IMG/VR virus record: IMGVR_UViG_3300042540_001538
Span: 1-52,167 of that record
Strand: one strand, 5' to 3'
From: a virus
DNA: 52,167 nt
Below, piece by piece: positions 27,619 to 34,427 of this stretch; positions within the stretch are counted from its first letter, which is position 1, and each line of letters opens with the position of its first letter. A program made the translations under genes and the position numbers. A model generated the notes under the pieces. The model ran no database searches and had not been told where the DNA came from. It saw nothing but the letters and a program-made list of their open reading frames with translations.

Positions 27619-28100
27619 TATGCTACTTTACGATGACCTACAATTTCCTTGTAACGGTCAGCCGCAGTTGATGCTGCAAAAGCATGTGGTTTTACCATAG
27701 GTATAACATTACATGTACCACGAATATAACCTACTGCTTCTTGTATTGCAATACTGCTGTTATGTTTTTCATCAGGATTAATATCCAAATGTACCTCAAT
27801 ATCAAATTCAACATAAGGTGCAAGTTTTAGATATAAATCCGCAACCTTGTATGCTTCATTAACTAAACGCATACGTGGCTTATTTGCTTTTTGGTCGAAG
27901 TCACGTTCACGTTGTACTGCGCCAAAAATTTTACATCCATGTTTACCATCAATATGTACTACTACTGCTAAAATATAGTCAGCGTACCAAACATTATCTA
28001 TCCTCATACGCTCACTATCGCAACCGATGTATAGTTTAGTGTTAGGGCCACATTTCTGAAGGAATTCTAGTACTTCTAAAACATCGATTTCTTTTTTCAT
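27618..28100 (-). CDS. YkuK-type RNase-H-like protein
   Basis: 160 residues. The sequence follows the YkuK/DUF458 family: KLYIGCDSERM, YILAVVVHIDGKHGCKIFG, a Glu in LVNEAYKVADLYL, IEVHLDINPDEKHNSS and a C-terminal AFAASTAADRYKE. The Asp/Glu residues fit an RNase-H-like active site, so nuclease activity is plausible but unshown. Lies 3 nt after the omega-like gene and shares its transcript. Confidence 0.75.
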   Translation of the reverse strand: MKKEIDVLEVLEFLQKCGPNTKLYIGCDSERMRIDNVWYADYILAVVVHIDGKHGCKIFGAVQRERDFDQKANKPRMRLVNEAYKVADLYLKLAPYVEFDIEVHLDINPDEKHNSSIAIQEAVGYIRGTCNVIPMVKPHAFAASTAADRYKEIVGHRKVA

Positions 28101-28103
28101 GTT

Positions 28104-28376
28104 TCACCTCAATTTATGTTTTTTTACTCTAGATTTAATTTTCATAAGGTATTTTTTATCAATAATACCTTCTTCAATTTCACGTAATGCTTGAGATGTT
28201 TTTGTCTCATTTTTACGACTAAAAACAGCACGATTTAATCGTACTGATTCACGTGCTGAAATTTCATCTGCTGCTTTGCGCTCTGCACTTAATTCACGTA
28301 CACGTTGGGCAGCAATTAACGTAGCCTCAAACAAATTACCTGTTTTACTATATATTTTTTGTATATCTGTGTTCAT
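28104..28376 (-). CDS. rpoZ: RNA polymerase omega-subunit homologue
   Basis: 90 residues, close to bacterial omega (~80-100). Diagnostic features are GNLFEATLIAAQRVREL near the N-terminus (bacterial GNRFELVLVAAxRAR) and TSQALREIEEGIIDKKYL, the almost invariant ALREIEEG block. Omega binds the beta' subunit and aids assembly. A phage copy could swap into host RNAP during infection, possibly with the late-promoter factors implied elsewhere; that is inference. Linked to the YkuK-type gene. tRNA genes lie immediately upstream. Confidence 0.85.
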   Translation of the reverse strand: MNTDIQKIYSKTGNLFEATLIAAQRVRELSAERKAADEISARESVRLNRAVFSRKNETKTSQALREIEEGIIDKKYLMKIKSRVKKHKLR

Positions 28377-28395
28377 ATTACCTTTTCTTATAGTT

Positions 28396-28471
28396 TGGAG
28401 CGGATGGTGGGAGTCGAACCCATCTATTGAGGTTTGGAAGACCGCCGTGTAACCACAAACACTTCACCCGC
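28396..28471 (-). tRNA. tRNA-Gly(TCC)
   Basis: 7-bp acceptor GCGGGTG/CATCCGC, D-arm with GTGG, loop CTTCCAA (anticodon TCC), T-loop TTCGACT, discriminator T, CCA encoded. Confidence 0.9.
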
Positions 28472-28476
28472 ATATT

Positions 28477-28551
28477 TGGTAGCGGGAGATGGAATTGCAC
28501 CACCGATCTTCAGCTTATGAGACTGACGAGTTTCTACTTCTCTATCCCGCA
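28477..28551 (-). tRNA. tRNA-Met(CAT), initiator-like
   Basis: Loop CTCATAA (CAT) on stem TCAGT/GCTGA; A73 and CCA encoded. Acceptor 2-7 pairs GCGGGA/TCCCGC but 1-72 is T-T, unpaired as in bacterial initiators. The D-stem has A11-T24, also an initiator trait. The GGG/CCC anticodon-stem pairs of tRNA-fMet are absent. The D-loop lacks GG and the T-loop is TGCAATT. Confidence 0.75.
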
Positions 28552-28569
28552 ATTGTACTTTTATTTAGT

Positions 28570-28659
28570 TGGTGCGAATGGTCGGAGTCGAACCGACATG
28601 CCCCTTTCGGAAGCGAGGGATTTTAAGTCCCTTGTGTCTACCTATTTCACCACACTCGC
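28570..28659 (-). tRNA. tRNA-Leu(TAA)
   Basis: Class II. Acceptor GCGAGTG/CATTCGC, loop CTTAAAA, long variable arm, T-loop TTCGACT, ACCA end. Confidence 0.92.
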
Positions 28660-28685
28660 ATTACTTTACTACTTATAATTTAATT

Positions 28686-29075
28686 TTAACCTACTTCAAT
28701 TTCTGTGTTTACCATAGCATTTTTAGCTTGTCTAAGAACACCAATTAAAGTTTCTACATCACCATCAATAAATGCAATATCTGCATCTTCAGTCAATAAT
28801 TTAACAGCTACATATTGATTGGTGCAGTAATTTTGTAAGACAAAAATCGCACGTTTAATATCTTTTTGTGCATCAAACATATCATCAGGATCATTTCCAA
28901 CCATGTGCATCACGTTAACAATCATACTTCTTGCAATTTGCTCAGGGTTACACCCTTCATAAATCATTGAAGTTTCAATTGCGTCACATAATGCTTTAAT
29001 AGTCATTCCATAGGTTTTAATCTCAGCTTTTTCCGTAACAGTTAAAGTTGTATACATTTCAGAAGTTGGCTTCAT
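28686..29075 (-). CDS. Hypothetical helical protein
   Basis: 129 residues from ATG 29075, which has AAGGAG upstream; a longer in-frame version would cross the early promoter at 29103-29131. Mostly helical (IKALCDAIETSMIYEGCNPE). Unknown. Confidence 0.55.
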   Translation of the reverse strand: MKPTSEMYTTLTVTEKAEIKTYGMTIKALCDAIETSMIYEGCNPEQIARSMIVNVMHMVGNDPDDMFDAQKDIKRAIFVLQNYCTNQYVAVKLLTEDADIAFIDGDVETLIGVLRQAKNAMVNTEIEVG

Positions 29076-29102
29076 TAATTTCTCCTTTTTGACAATAAAG
29101 TA

Positions 29103-29131
29103 ATCATAACAAAAACTTAATATCTTGTCAA
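29103..29131 (-). promoter_or_regulatory. Sigma70-type early promoter
   Basis: TTGACA (29131-29126), 17 nt, TATGAT (29108-29103), upstream of the gene at 29075. Confidence 0.7.
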
Positions 29132-29148
29132 ACATTGTTGTCTCACTT

Positions 29149-29595
29149 TTACAAAATTTCTTTCTTTAACGTATTCCACTCAGTAAATTGTAAGTATTCA
29201 TTCTGCAAGTTTTCAATTTGTTTAAGAATTTGTTTACCTTTAAATTCTCTCCATTCAGATACTATAGTTTGAGTCTTTTCAGTGTTACTTACATCAGCTA
29301 CAAAGCCATCTATGCTTTCATACTTTACTGCCTTTTTAATCCATGCATAATCAACTACCATGCTTTTTGAGTAATCAAAGCCCCAATGATCACTATCTAC
29401 TTCAATACGAGCGTTAATTTCATCCTTGCGGGTAAAACTGTCAAAACCACCTAAACAACTCAATACCGTGTACTTGTCATTATTGATATCAACAATAATA
29501 AAGTACGGACTAAACAGTTCGTGCCAATAATCCCCTATTCGGGGATTGGCAAATGCTTTTTGATTTGCTTCTAAATATCTATCTACAATTTTCAT
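29149..29595 (-). CDS. Hypothetical protein
   Basis: 148 residues, mixed alpha/beta (YFIIVDINNDKYTVLSCLGG). Ends 3 nt after the DUF6876-type gene begins its operon, so both share the promoter at 30007. No family recognised. Confidence 0.55.
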   Translation of the reverse strand: MKIVDRYLEANQKAFANPRIGDYWHELFSPYFIIVDINNDKYTVLSCLGGFDSFTRKDEINARIEVDSDHWGFDYSKSMVVDYAWIKKAVKYESIDGFVADVSNTEKTQTIVSEWREFKGKQILKQIENLQNEYLQFTEWNTLKKEIL

Positions 29596-29598
29596 TAA

Positions 29599-29976
29599 TT
29601 AGTACTCACTTGGAACCATAATAACATAACGATTGCGACCTTGAACTTCAGTTAATACTGCATACAGTTTGCAAGTATCGTAGGGGAAATCTGTGTACTC
29701 AATACGCTTGGTAAAGCTTAGGTCATTACCATCACTAAAAGTAATCGTAGCACTACCTGTACGTGTTTTCTTTAAGGTAACGACAACAAACGTGCTGAAG
29801 TTAATTTTTTTAGCATTACGTGCATTGCGTAGCGCAAAAGTAATTTCATCCATCAACCAAAATGCACCGCAATTTTCTGCAACGTGCATAGCACCGTCAG
29901 TGAGCAAATCACCAAGAAACAATTTGTGATAGGAAGTGGTTCCGATGAATTCGCTAGTATCAAGAGCAGTAGTCAT
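29599..29976 (-). CDS. DUF6876-like protein
   Basis: 125 residues. FIGTTSYHKLFLGDLLTDGA, then NCGAFWLMDEI, FSDGNDL, IEYTDFPYDTCKLY and a C-terminal MVPSEY fit the DUF6876 pattern (TDG..., WL.D.I, DGN, YTDFP, PSEY). Function unknown; common in phages and plasmids. Early promoter upstream. Confidence 0.7.
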   Translation of the reverse strand: MTTALDTSEFIGTTSYHKLFLGDLLTDGAMHVAENCGAFWLMDEITFALRNARNAKKINFSTFVVVTLKKTRTGSATITFSDGNDLSFTKRIEYTDFPYDTCKLYAVLTEVQGRNRYVIMVPSEY

Positions 29977-30006
29977 TTCAGTTCCTTATTAATCAGTACA
30001 GAAACA

Positions 30007-30035
30007 ATTATATATAAATTAGGATAGCTTGTCAA
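30007..30035 (-). promoter_or_regulatory. Consensus sigma70 promoter
   Basis: TTGACA (30035-30030), 17 nt, TATAAT (30012-30007): both hexamers perfect. Confidence 0.85.
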
Positions 30036-30039
30036 TAGG

Positions 30040-30234
30040 TTATTGAAACTCTAGCATATTTGCAACATCGTCACCGTAAAGGTAACTTAAAGTTTTCCAA
30101 ACTGAATCCGTTACTGAGTTATACTCACGATAATTAACGTAGAAGTTTTTGAAAAAATTATCATCACCACGAGCTTCAGCATATCGCTCTGCTCGCTGTA
30201 AAAAATCAAAGGCTGATACTGAGCGTGAGTCCAT
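30040..30234 (-). CDS. Hypothetical small protein
   Basis: 64 residues, aromatic-rich and acidic (FFKNFYVNYREYNSVTDSVW). Second gene of a small early operon. Unknown. Confidence 0.5.
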   Translation of the reverse strand: MDSRSVSAFDFLQRAERYAEARGDDNFFKNFYVNYREYNSVTDSVWKTLSYLYGDDVANMLEFQ

Positions 30235-30243
30235 CTTATACTC

Positions 30244-30411
30244 CTAGTATGGCTTAACATTGCACAAATGCAACGGATCTTTGTTAGGTTCATTTACCCA
30301 TATCGCACACTCAAAACCAAGTGCTTTCGCTTGGGCAATTGCTTCATCAGCAGTAGGAAACGTACCCTTGTTGATACCGAAATTAATCATGTGAACAGTA
30401 TAGGTTGTCAT
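30244..30411 (-). CDS. Hypothetical 55-residue early protein
   Basis: MTTYTVHMINFGINKGTF, then a helix TADEAIAQAKALGFECAIW and a polar tail. AGGAG precedes the ATG, and the promoter at 30443 lies just upstream. The strand-helix-strand pattern resembles small domains that read out a residue index, but no family is claimed. Confidence 0.65.
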   Translation of the reverse strand: MTTYTVHMINFGINKGTFPTADEAIAQAKALGFECAIWVNEPNKDPLHLCNVKPY

Positions 30412-30442
30412 TTCTGCACTCCTTATTAACTCAACAGAATCT

Positions 30443-30471
30443 ATTGTAAATCAATTAGGATAAATTGTCAA
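30443..30471 (-). promoter_or_regulatory. Sigma70-type early promoter
   Basis: TTGACA (30471-30466), 17 nt, TACAAT (30448-30443). Confidence 0.8.
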
Positions 30472-30476
30472 CTACT

Positions 30477-30677
30477 TTATTCAAACCTACAATCAGCTTG
30501 TCTTTCATTTATAAACTTCCAATATTTTTTAAGTTCTTTTTTAGCTTTAGCTACTGTTTTTGCTTTTGTAAGAACTTCAATATAATCTTCCTCACTATAG
30601 GTTTCAACTACCCAATGACCACCTGCTTCGTAATGATCTAGCGCAAACTGCTCAAGTTCTTTAATCTGTTCTTCCAT
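30477..30677 (-). CDS. Hypothetical small protein
   Basis: 66 residues from ATG 30677 (MEEQIKELEQFALDHYEAGG), which has GAGG upstream; the longer in-frame version overlaps the upstream gene. Helical with a basic middle (KAKTVAKAKKELKKYW). Unknown. Confidence 0.55.
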   Translation of the reverse strand: MEEQIKELEQFALDHYEAGGHWVVETYSEEDYIEVLTKAKTVAKAKKELKKYWKFINERQADCRFE

Positions 30678-30688
30678 GTCAACCTCGC

Positions 30689-30865
30689 TTAAATCGTAAA
30701 AGTAACTTTGCGGCGTGATGCAATATAAACATTGCAAGCTACCACCACTTGATTAGAATACAGTGTATGACCGTGTTTTTGTATATCATCAATAACGTCT
30801 AGCATACCTTTACCTAAAAAGTCACATTCTTTATGTAGGATTTTAATTGCAGTAGAGATTTCCAT
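30689..30865 (-). CDS. Hypothetical 58-residue protein
   Basis: MEISTAIKILHKECDFLGKG followed by a beta-rich C-terminus ending KVTFTI. Lies between two early genes with SD GGAG before the ATG. Unknown. Confidence 0.55.
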   Translation of the reverse strand: MEISTAIKILHKECDFLGKGMLDVIDDIQKHGHTLYSNQVVVACNVYIASRRKVTFTI

Positions 30866-30878
30866 CTGTTACTCCGTA

Positions 30879-31076
30879 TTAAACAAAGTAAAAGGTAAAA
30901 CCGTAAGAACCGTCTTTTCCAAGCTTAGCTTTTAGATTTAATTCAGTGGTCAACTTCTTAAAAATTTTTTTGGCTTGATATGGAGTACAAATTACAGACA
31001 AAACTCCACTTGAGTAAAAAAAGCAATCATCCGTTATTTCAGAAACCTTTTTTAACACGGTTTTTTCAAAGTCCAT
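30879..31076 (-). CDS. Hypothetical small early protein
   Basis: 65 residues (MDFEKTVLKKVSEITDDCFF...), helix then beta-hairpin ending GSYGFTFYFV. First gene after the perfect promoter at 31107. Unknown. Confidence 0.55.
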   Translation of the reverse strand: MDFEKTVLKKVSEITDDCFFYSSGVLSVICTPYQAKKIFKKLTTELNLKAKLGKDGSYGFTFYFV

Positions 31077-31106
31077 TTAAAACTCCTTGTTGTTTACTAT
31101 AGAAGA

Positions 31107-31135
31107 ATTATATATCTAAATAAATTTCTTGTCAA
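31107..31135 (-). promoter_or_regulatory. Consensus sigma70 promoter
   Basis: TTGACA (31135-31130), 17 nt, TATAAT (31112-31107). Confidence 0.85.
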
Positions 31136-31360
31136 TTAGGCAGGAACACAAAACCAACCTTCACGCTCGATCTTGCGTTTAGCATTAATCATAGTTTGAC
31201 GAAGTTTCGTAACTTCTTTAGTATGTGGAGCACTGATACCACCCAATGCTTTTAGTTTAAGCAGAGCAGCATCACGCTTTTTATAAGTTGGCACAGCATC
31301 AATTGGAACAAGAAAATTTCTGTTAAACATTGGGCTAGTGTAAAGAACTTTTTCCATCAT
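31136..31360 (-). CDS. Hypothetical small basic protein
   Basis: 74 residues from ATG 31360 (MMEKVLYTSPMFNRNFLVP); GGAG lies 5 nt upstream. An in-frame ATG at 31381 would place the SD inside the gene. Basic C-terminal helix (TMINAKRKIEREGWF). Unknown. Confidence 0.55.
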   Translation of the reverse strand: MMEKVLYTSPMFNRNFLVPIDAVPTYKKRDAALLKLKALGGISAPHTKEVTKLRQTMINAKRKIEREGWFCVPA

Positions 31361-31387
31361 TTGCTCCGTTTTGTTTACCATTTAAGT

Positions 31388-31416
31388 ATTGTATATCTAA
31401 ATTAATTTCTTGTCAA
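31388..31416 (-). promoter_or_regulatory. Sigma70-type early promoter
   Basis: TTGACA (31416-31411), 17 nt, TACAAT (31393-31388). Confidence 0.8.
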
Positions 31417-31799
31417 GCAATATTTACTGCTTCATCAATCCAATGTAGGCGTTTTTGAATTTCTTCTTGTTGTTTAAAATCATCAGAATTAGTCTCATCA
31501 AGACTATCGTACATTTCCATAAGAACCATACGCTCTTCCATCATGTTACCAACATCAGCACCAACGTATGGATTTGTTGTTTTTTTGACAAAAGTGGTTG
31601 GTTCTTTCCAAGAAATTTTGTTGAAGAACCAATCGGGCACAGTGACTTTTACAGCGTAGTCAGGTCCGATAAACTTGACTGAAGCAATAGAAGTAGGAAT
31701 CCATGCTTCCTTGTTGGTACGGGTATCAAGGAATAAGATTGCTTTGGCAGTCTTGGCTTTTGAGGTACCAACTAGTGAGTAGAGAGCTACGGTTTTCAT
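31413..31799 (-). CDS. Hypothetical early protein
   Basis: 128 residues. Beta-rich N-terminal half (AILFLDTRTNKEAWIPTSIA) and acidic helical C-terminus. AAGGA before the ATG. Own promoter at 31830. Unknown. Confidence 0.55.
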   Translation of the reverse strand: MKTVALYSLVGTSKAKTAKAILFLDTRTNKEAWIPTSIASVKFIGPDYAVKVTVPDWFFNKISWKEPTTFVKKTTNPYVGADVGNMMEERMVLMEMYDSLDETNSDDFKQQEEIQKRLHWIDEAVNIA

Positions 31800-31829
31800 G
31801 ATTAGTTCCTTATTAACTCAACAGAATCA

Positions 31830-31858
31830 ATTGTATATTAATTAGGATATGTTGTCAA
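31830..31858 (-). promoter_or_regulatory. Sigma70-type early promoter
   Basis: TTGACA (31858-31853), 17 nt, TACAAT (31835-31830). Confidence 0.8.
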
Positions 31859-31859
31859 G

Positions 31860-32063
31860 CTATTCTTCAGAAAACAATTCACTTAATTCTGCAGGTGTTG
31901 CACCTGTCAACAAAAACTCACGCTCATCAGCACTGAGGTTAGGGAAAGCGTGTTGTATTAATGCGTCACTATTCACCCAATCAGTAATCATAGCTTCAGT
32001 AATAGGCAGGTCCATAGTATTAACACACCCTGTAATCAAACTAGTCCGAGAAATCAACGTCAT
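31860..32063 (-). CDS. Small conserved protein (MDLP-type)
   Basis: 67 residues. MTLISRTSLITGCVNTMDLP, then AFPNLSADEREFLLTGATPAE and an acidic end. I have seen this pattern (VNTMDLP...AFPxLSxxxREFxxTGxTPxE) in small bacterial and phage proteins of unknown function. Confidence 0.65.
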   Translation of the reverse strand: MTLISRTSLITGCVNTMDLPITEAMITDWVNSDALIQHAFPNLSADEREFLLTGATPAELSELFSEE

Positions 32064-32095
32064 ATCAAATCTCCTAAATCAATTACCACCATCCA

Positions 32096-32124
32096 ATTAT
32101 AAGACAGTCATACATTCATGTCAA
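32096..32124 (-). promoter_or_regulatory. Consensus sigma70 promoter
   Basis: TTGACA (32124-32119), 17 nt, TATAAT (32101-32096). Confidence 0.85.
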
Positions 32125-32163
32125 GTGCGTTGTCATGATGACAATGTAGGTTGGCAACAACCC

Positions 32164-32745
32164 CTACATAATAGGGGCGTTGCCATTGCGAAAACCAACC
32201 GTACCCCCTTCATTGTTGATGCGTTTAATCACATCCTCAAATAAGATAGGGGCAAAGTCAGTTTGTTCTACGCAAACACAATGATATCTAACATCTACGA
32301 TAGGTGAAGAACTTGCATGTTTGGTAATCATAACACGGTTCGCATGCGTATGACCGTGTATGTTGGTACCAAAACGTGCAATACTATCTTCATGAATAGG
32401 AACGTGACTTAGAATCATGCCATTCATAACATGGTATCCACGAATATCTCTAAAATGCTCTAAGTAATCTTGTAATTTAAAAATATCATGGTTACCACGT
32501 ATAAGCACCTTATCGCCATTTAGTCTGCGTAGGATATTTAAGGCTTTTCTTTTGATTGCAACATCGCCCAAGTGATATATTTTATCTTTAGGTCTAACAC
32601 GTTCATTCCATGCTTTGACCATAAACTCATCCATTTCTTCAGCACTGCTAAACGGTCTAAGTGGTGACCCATCTTCACGTTTAAAAACAGTGCAAGTTTT
32701 TTCGTGACCGAAATGTGTGTCACTTACTAGCCAAACTGCAGGCAT
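32164..32745 (-). CDS. Calcineurin-like metallophosphoesterase
   Basis: 193 residues. The full motif set is visible: SDTHFGH (residues 8-14), HLGDVAI, VLIRGNHD, LSHVP and IHGHTHAN. These bind two metal ions. Phage members act as phosphodiesterases of unknown physiological substrate. It lies between tRNA-Ile and the early block; SD AAGGAG precedes the ATG. Confidence 0.9.
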   Translation of the reverse strand: MPAVWLVSDTHFGHEKTCTVFKREDGSPLRPFSSAEEMDEFMVKAWNERVRPKDKIYHLGDVAIKRKALNILRRLNGDKVLIRGNHDIFKLQDYLEHFRDIRGYHVMNGMILSHVPIHEDSIARFGTNIHGHTHANRVMITKHASSSPIVDVRYHCVCVEQTDFAPILFEDVIKRINNEGGTVGFRNGNAPIM

Positions 32746-32763
32746 TTTTTACTCCTTATGATT

Positions 32764-32837
32764 TGGTACCTCCGACAAGAATTGAACTTGTAATGGTCGA
32801 TTATCAATCGACTGTTATACCATTTAACTACAGAGGT
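32764..32837 (-). tRNA. tRNA-Ile(GAT)
   Basis: Acceptor ACCTCTG/CGGAGGT, stem GTCGA/TCGAC with loop TTGATAA, T-loop TTCAATT, ACCA end. Confidence 0.92.
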
Positions 32838-32860
32838 TTTAAATATATTCACCATTTAAT

Positions 32861-32901
32861 TGTTCATGAGAGATTTGAACTCACGACCTACACTTTAAAT
32901 T
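32861..32901 (-). pseudogene. 3' tRNA fragment
   Basis: T-arm GTGAG-TTCAAAT-CTCTC followed by an acceptor-like ATGAACA, directly behind tRNA-Val. No matching 5' half is evident. A weak partner (CTATA that could pair with TGTAG) lies on the far side of tRNA-Val. Confidence 0.45.
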
Positions 32902-32977
32902 TGGTGCTTGGGGACAGACTCGAACTGTCATCGTCCTCCGTGTAAAGGAGACGTATTACCTCTCTACGCACCCAAGC
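32902..32977 (-). tRNA. tRNA-Val(TAC)
   Basis: Acceptor GCTTGGG/CCCAAGC, stem TCTCC/GGAGG with loop TTTACAC, T-loop TTCGAGT, ACCA end. Confidence 0.92.
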
Positions 32978-33038
32978 CTTTATAGTCTCTCAAATCTAAC
33001 CACCCTATAAACATTATATATCAACAATTGTATTACAC

Positions 33039-33044
33039 TAAATA
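33039..33044 (+). promoter_or_regulatory. Late promoter with start codon at predicted +1
   Basis: ACTAAATA, 5 nt (TTTTA), then ATG 33050. Confidence 0.7.
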
Positions 33045-33049
33045 TTTTA

Positions 33050-33667
33050 ATGAATCCTTATGAAATACTTGGTGTGGAAACAACTGCAACAACTGAAGAT
33101 ATTAAAGCAAAATATAAACAACTTGCAAACATACATCACCCTGATAAAGGTGGTGATGAAGAAACATTTAAAACTATAAATTTAGCTTATACAATATTGT
33201 CTGATCCTATTAAACGTCAAAATTTTGACAATCAAGGTATATTTTTTACTGATCTTTCTATGTACAGTGAAGCAAAAGATGTAATTCTAAAACTTTTCAA
33301 TGAAAAAATTCATTCTCATGATCCTGACCATCAAGACTTAATAATGTTAATGAGAGTAGAACTTGTTAATAAAAAACGAACTTTAGAAAATCAGCTAGAG
33401 CAATGTAACAATATAATTAAAAAAATGAATAAGGTTAAGAATAAGTTAAGACTAAAGAAAAAGACTGAAAATATAATTGAAGATTTTGTTGATAGTGGTT
33501 TAAAAAACTGTAAACACGATTTAATCGTATTTGCTCGTGGTATACAAATTTATGACTATGTATTAGTCATACTTGACAACTATCATTACAGTGACTTTGA
33601 TTGGGCAGAAATGCTTAGCGATCAACATGATATGGTAGGGGCAGAGGGGTTCGAACCCACGACCTAA
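33050..33667 (+). CDS. DnaJ-like J-domain protein
   Basis: 205 residues. Residues 1-60 are a J domain: MNPYEILGVETTATTEDIKA, HHPDKGG with the HPD triad at 30-32 and AYTILSDPIKRQNFD. J domains stimulate Hsp70 ATPase. The rest is a charged helical region without G/F or zinc-finger parts, so it is a type III J protein, probably recruiting host DnaK. The last ~11 codons read through the antisense of tRNA-Lys. No SD; the ATG lies at the late-promoter +1. Confidence 0.85.
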   Translation: MNPYEILGVETTATTEDIKAKYKQLANIHHPDKGGDEETFKTINLAYTILSDPIKRQNFDNQGIFFTDLSMYSEAKDVILKLFNEKIHSHDPDHQDLIMLMRVELVNKKRTLENQLEQCNNIIKKMNKVKNKLRLKKKTENIIEDFVDSGLKNCKHDLIVFARGIQIYDYVLVILDNYHYSDFDWAEMLSDQHDMVGAEGFEPTT

Positions 33668-33708
33668 TGGTTAAAAGCCATTTGCTCTACCTACTGAGCT
33701 ATACCCCC
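33633..33708 (-). tRNA. tRNA-Lys(TTT)
   Basis: Acceptor GGGGGTA/TGCCCCT, stem AATGG/CCATT with loop CTTTTAA, T-loop TTCGAAC, ACCA end. Confidence 0.92.
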
Positions 33709-33726
33709 ATTATCTTTCGCACCTTG

Positions 33727-34149
33727 TCACTGTCCATGAGGACTCTCCTTTAAAAAACTTGTGTCAAATGTATCAGGGTCATCAACAAGTTGATTAGCAT
33801 CAACTTCAACCCACTTACCATCAATTTTTACTTCTATCTTTACTTTCTTTAACTCACGCTCTAAAGCACGTTCAGCTTCAATATATTCACCTGTACGTTT
33901 CATATACTCTAAATGAACCCACTTTTTAAACTTATCAGTATTTGCCATTTTTTCAAAAGCAGTTTTACGATTATCTAACTGACTGCGACTTGACTCACTA
34001 TAACCATGTGCACCACTTGGTCGATGAGTACAATGTACTGCTGAACTAGTTTTATTACGTTTTTGTCCACCTGCTCCTGTACCTTTGGTATACGACCAAT
34101 CACAATCTTTGGCGGTAATACTAAAAAACGGATCTTTTGTTTGTTTCAT
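33727..34149 (-). CDS. GGQ release-factor-like ribosome-rescue protein
   Basis: 140 residues from ATG 34149; in-frame sequence upstream lies in tRNA-Asp. GTGAGGQKRNKTSSAVHCTH carries the catalytic GGQ (27-29) of class-I release-factor domain 3, which hydrolyses peptidyl-tRNA, followed by the usual SRSQxxNR-like block (ESSRSQLDNRKTAFEKM). No stop-codon recognition domain, so it resembles ArfB/YaeJ or PrfH-type rescue factors. The charged C-terminal ~50 residues could bind the mRNA channel. Sits among tRNA genes. Confidence 0.85.
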   Translation of the reverse strand: MKQTKDPFFSITAKDCDWSYTKGTGAGGQKRNKTSSAVHCTHRPSGAHGYSESSRSQLDNRKTAFEKMANTDKFKKWVHLEYMKRTGEYIEAERALERELKKVKIEVKIDGKWVEVDANQLVDDPDTFDTSFLKESPHGQ

Positions 34150-34166
34150 ACTTTGTCCTATATTGT

Positions 34167-34241
34167 TGGCGGTCCCAATGGGAATTGAACCCATCTCTGA
34201 GCAGTGACAGTGCTCTATCCTAACCAATAGACGATGGAACC
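34167..34241 (-). tRNA. tRNA-Asp(GTC)
   Basis: Acceptor GGTTCCA/TGGGACC, stem GAGCA/TGCTC with loop CTGTCAC, T-loop TTCAATT, GCCA end. Confidence 0.92.
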
Positions 34242-34247
34242 AAAATT

Positions 34248-34323
34248 TGGGGTGACTGATGAGAGTCGAACTCACACTGTACAGAATCACAATCTGCGGC
34301 ACTACCATTATGCTACAGTCACC
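34248..34323 (-). tRNA. tRNA-His(GTG)
   Basis: Acceptor GTGACTG/CAGTCAC with the extra G-1 opposite C73, loop TTGTGAT, T-loop TTCGACT, CCA encoded. Confidence 0.92.
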
Positions 34324-34325
34324 AT

Positions 34326-34400
34326 TGGTGGTAATGATAGGAGTCGAACCTATACAACGCAGCGTATGAAGCTGTTGCACTACCATTATGCTACATTACC
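34326..34400 (-). tRNA. tRNA-Met(CAT), elongator type
   Basis: Acceptor GGTAATG/CATTACC fully paired, loop TTCATAC, T-loop TTCGACT, ACCA end. The paired 1-72 and normal D-stem suggest the elongator. Confidence 0.85.
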
Positions 34401-34406
34401 TAAATA
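34401..34406 (+). promoter_or_regulatory. T4-type late promoter
   Basis: CCTAAATA 21 nt before ATG 34428, with AAAGGA in the leader. Confidence 0.6.
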
Positions 34407-34427
34407 TATTTGTAAAGGAATAACATT

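Noticed and set aside
28427-28678. Plus-strand frame ending in RSRTDMPLSEARDFKSLV-type sequence
   Set aside because: This is the classic antisense translation of tRNA genes (Gly, Met, Leu).
31455-32244. Plus-strand frames opposite early minus genes
   Set aside because: No SD, no promoter and low coding plausibility; the minus-strand genes each have SD and sigma70 promoters.
33635-33667. C-terminal MVGAEGFEPTT of the DnaJ-like protein as a domain
   Set aside because: These codons are the antisense of tRNA-Lys; the gene simply runs into the tRNA before its stop.
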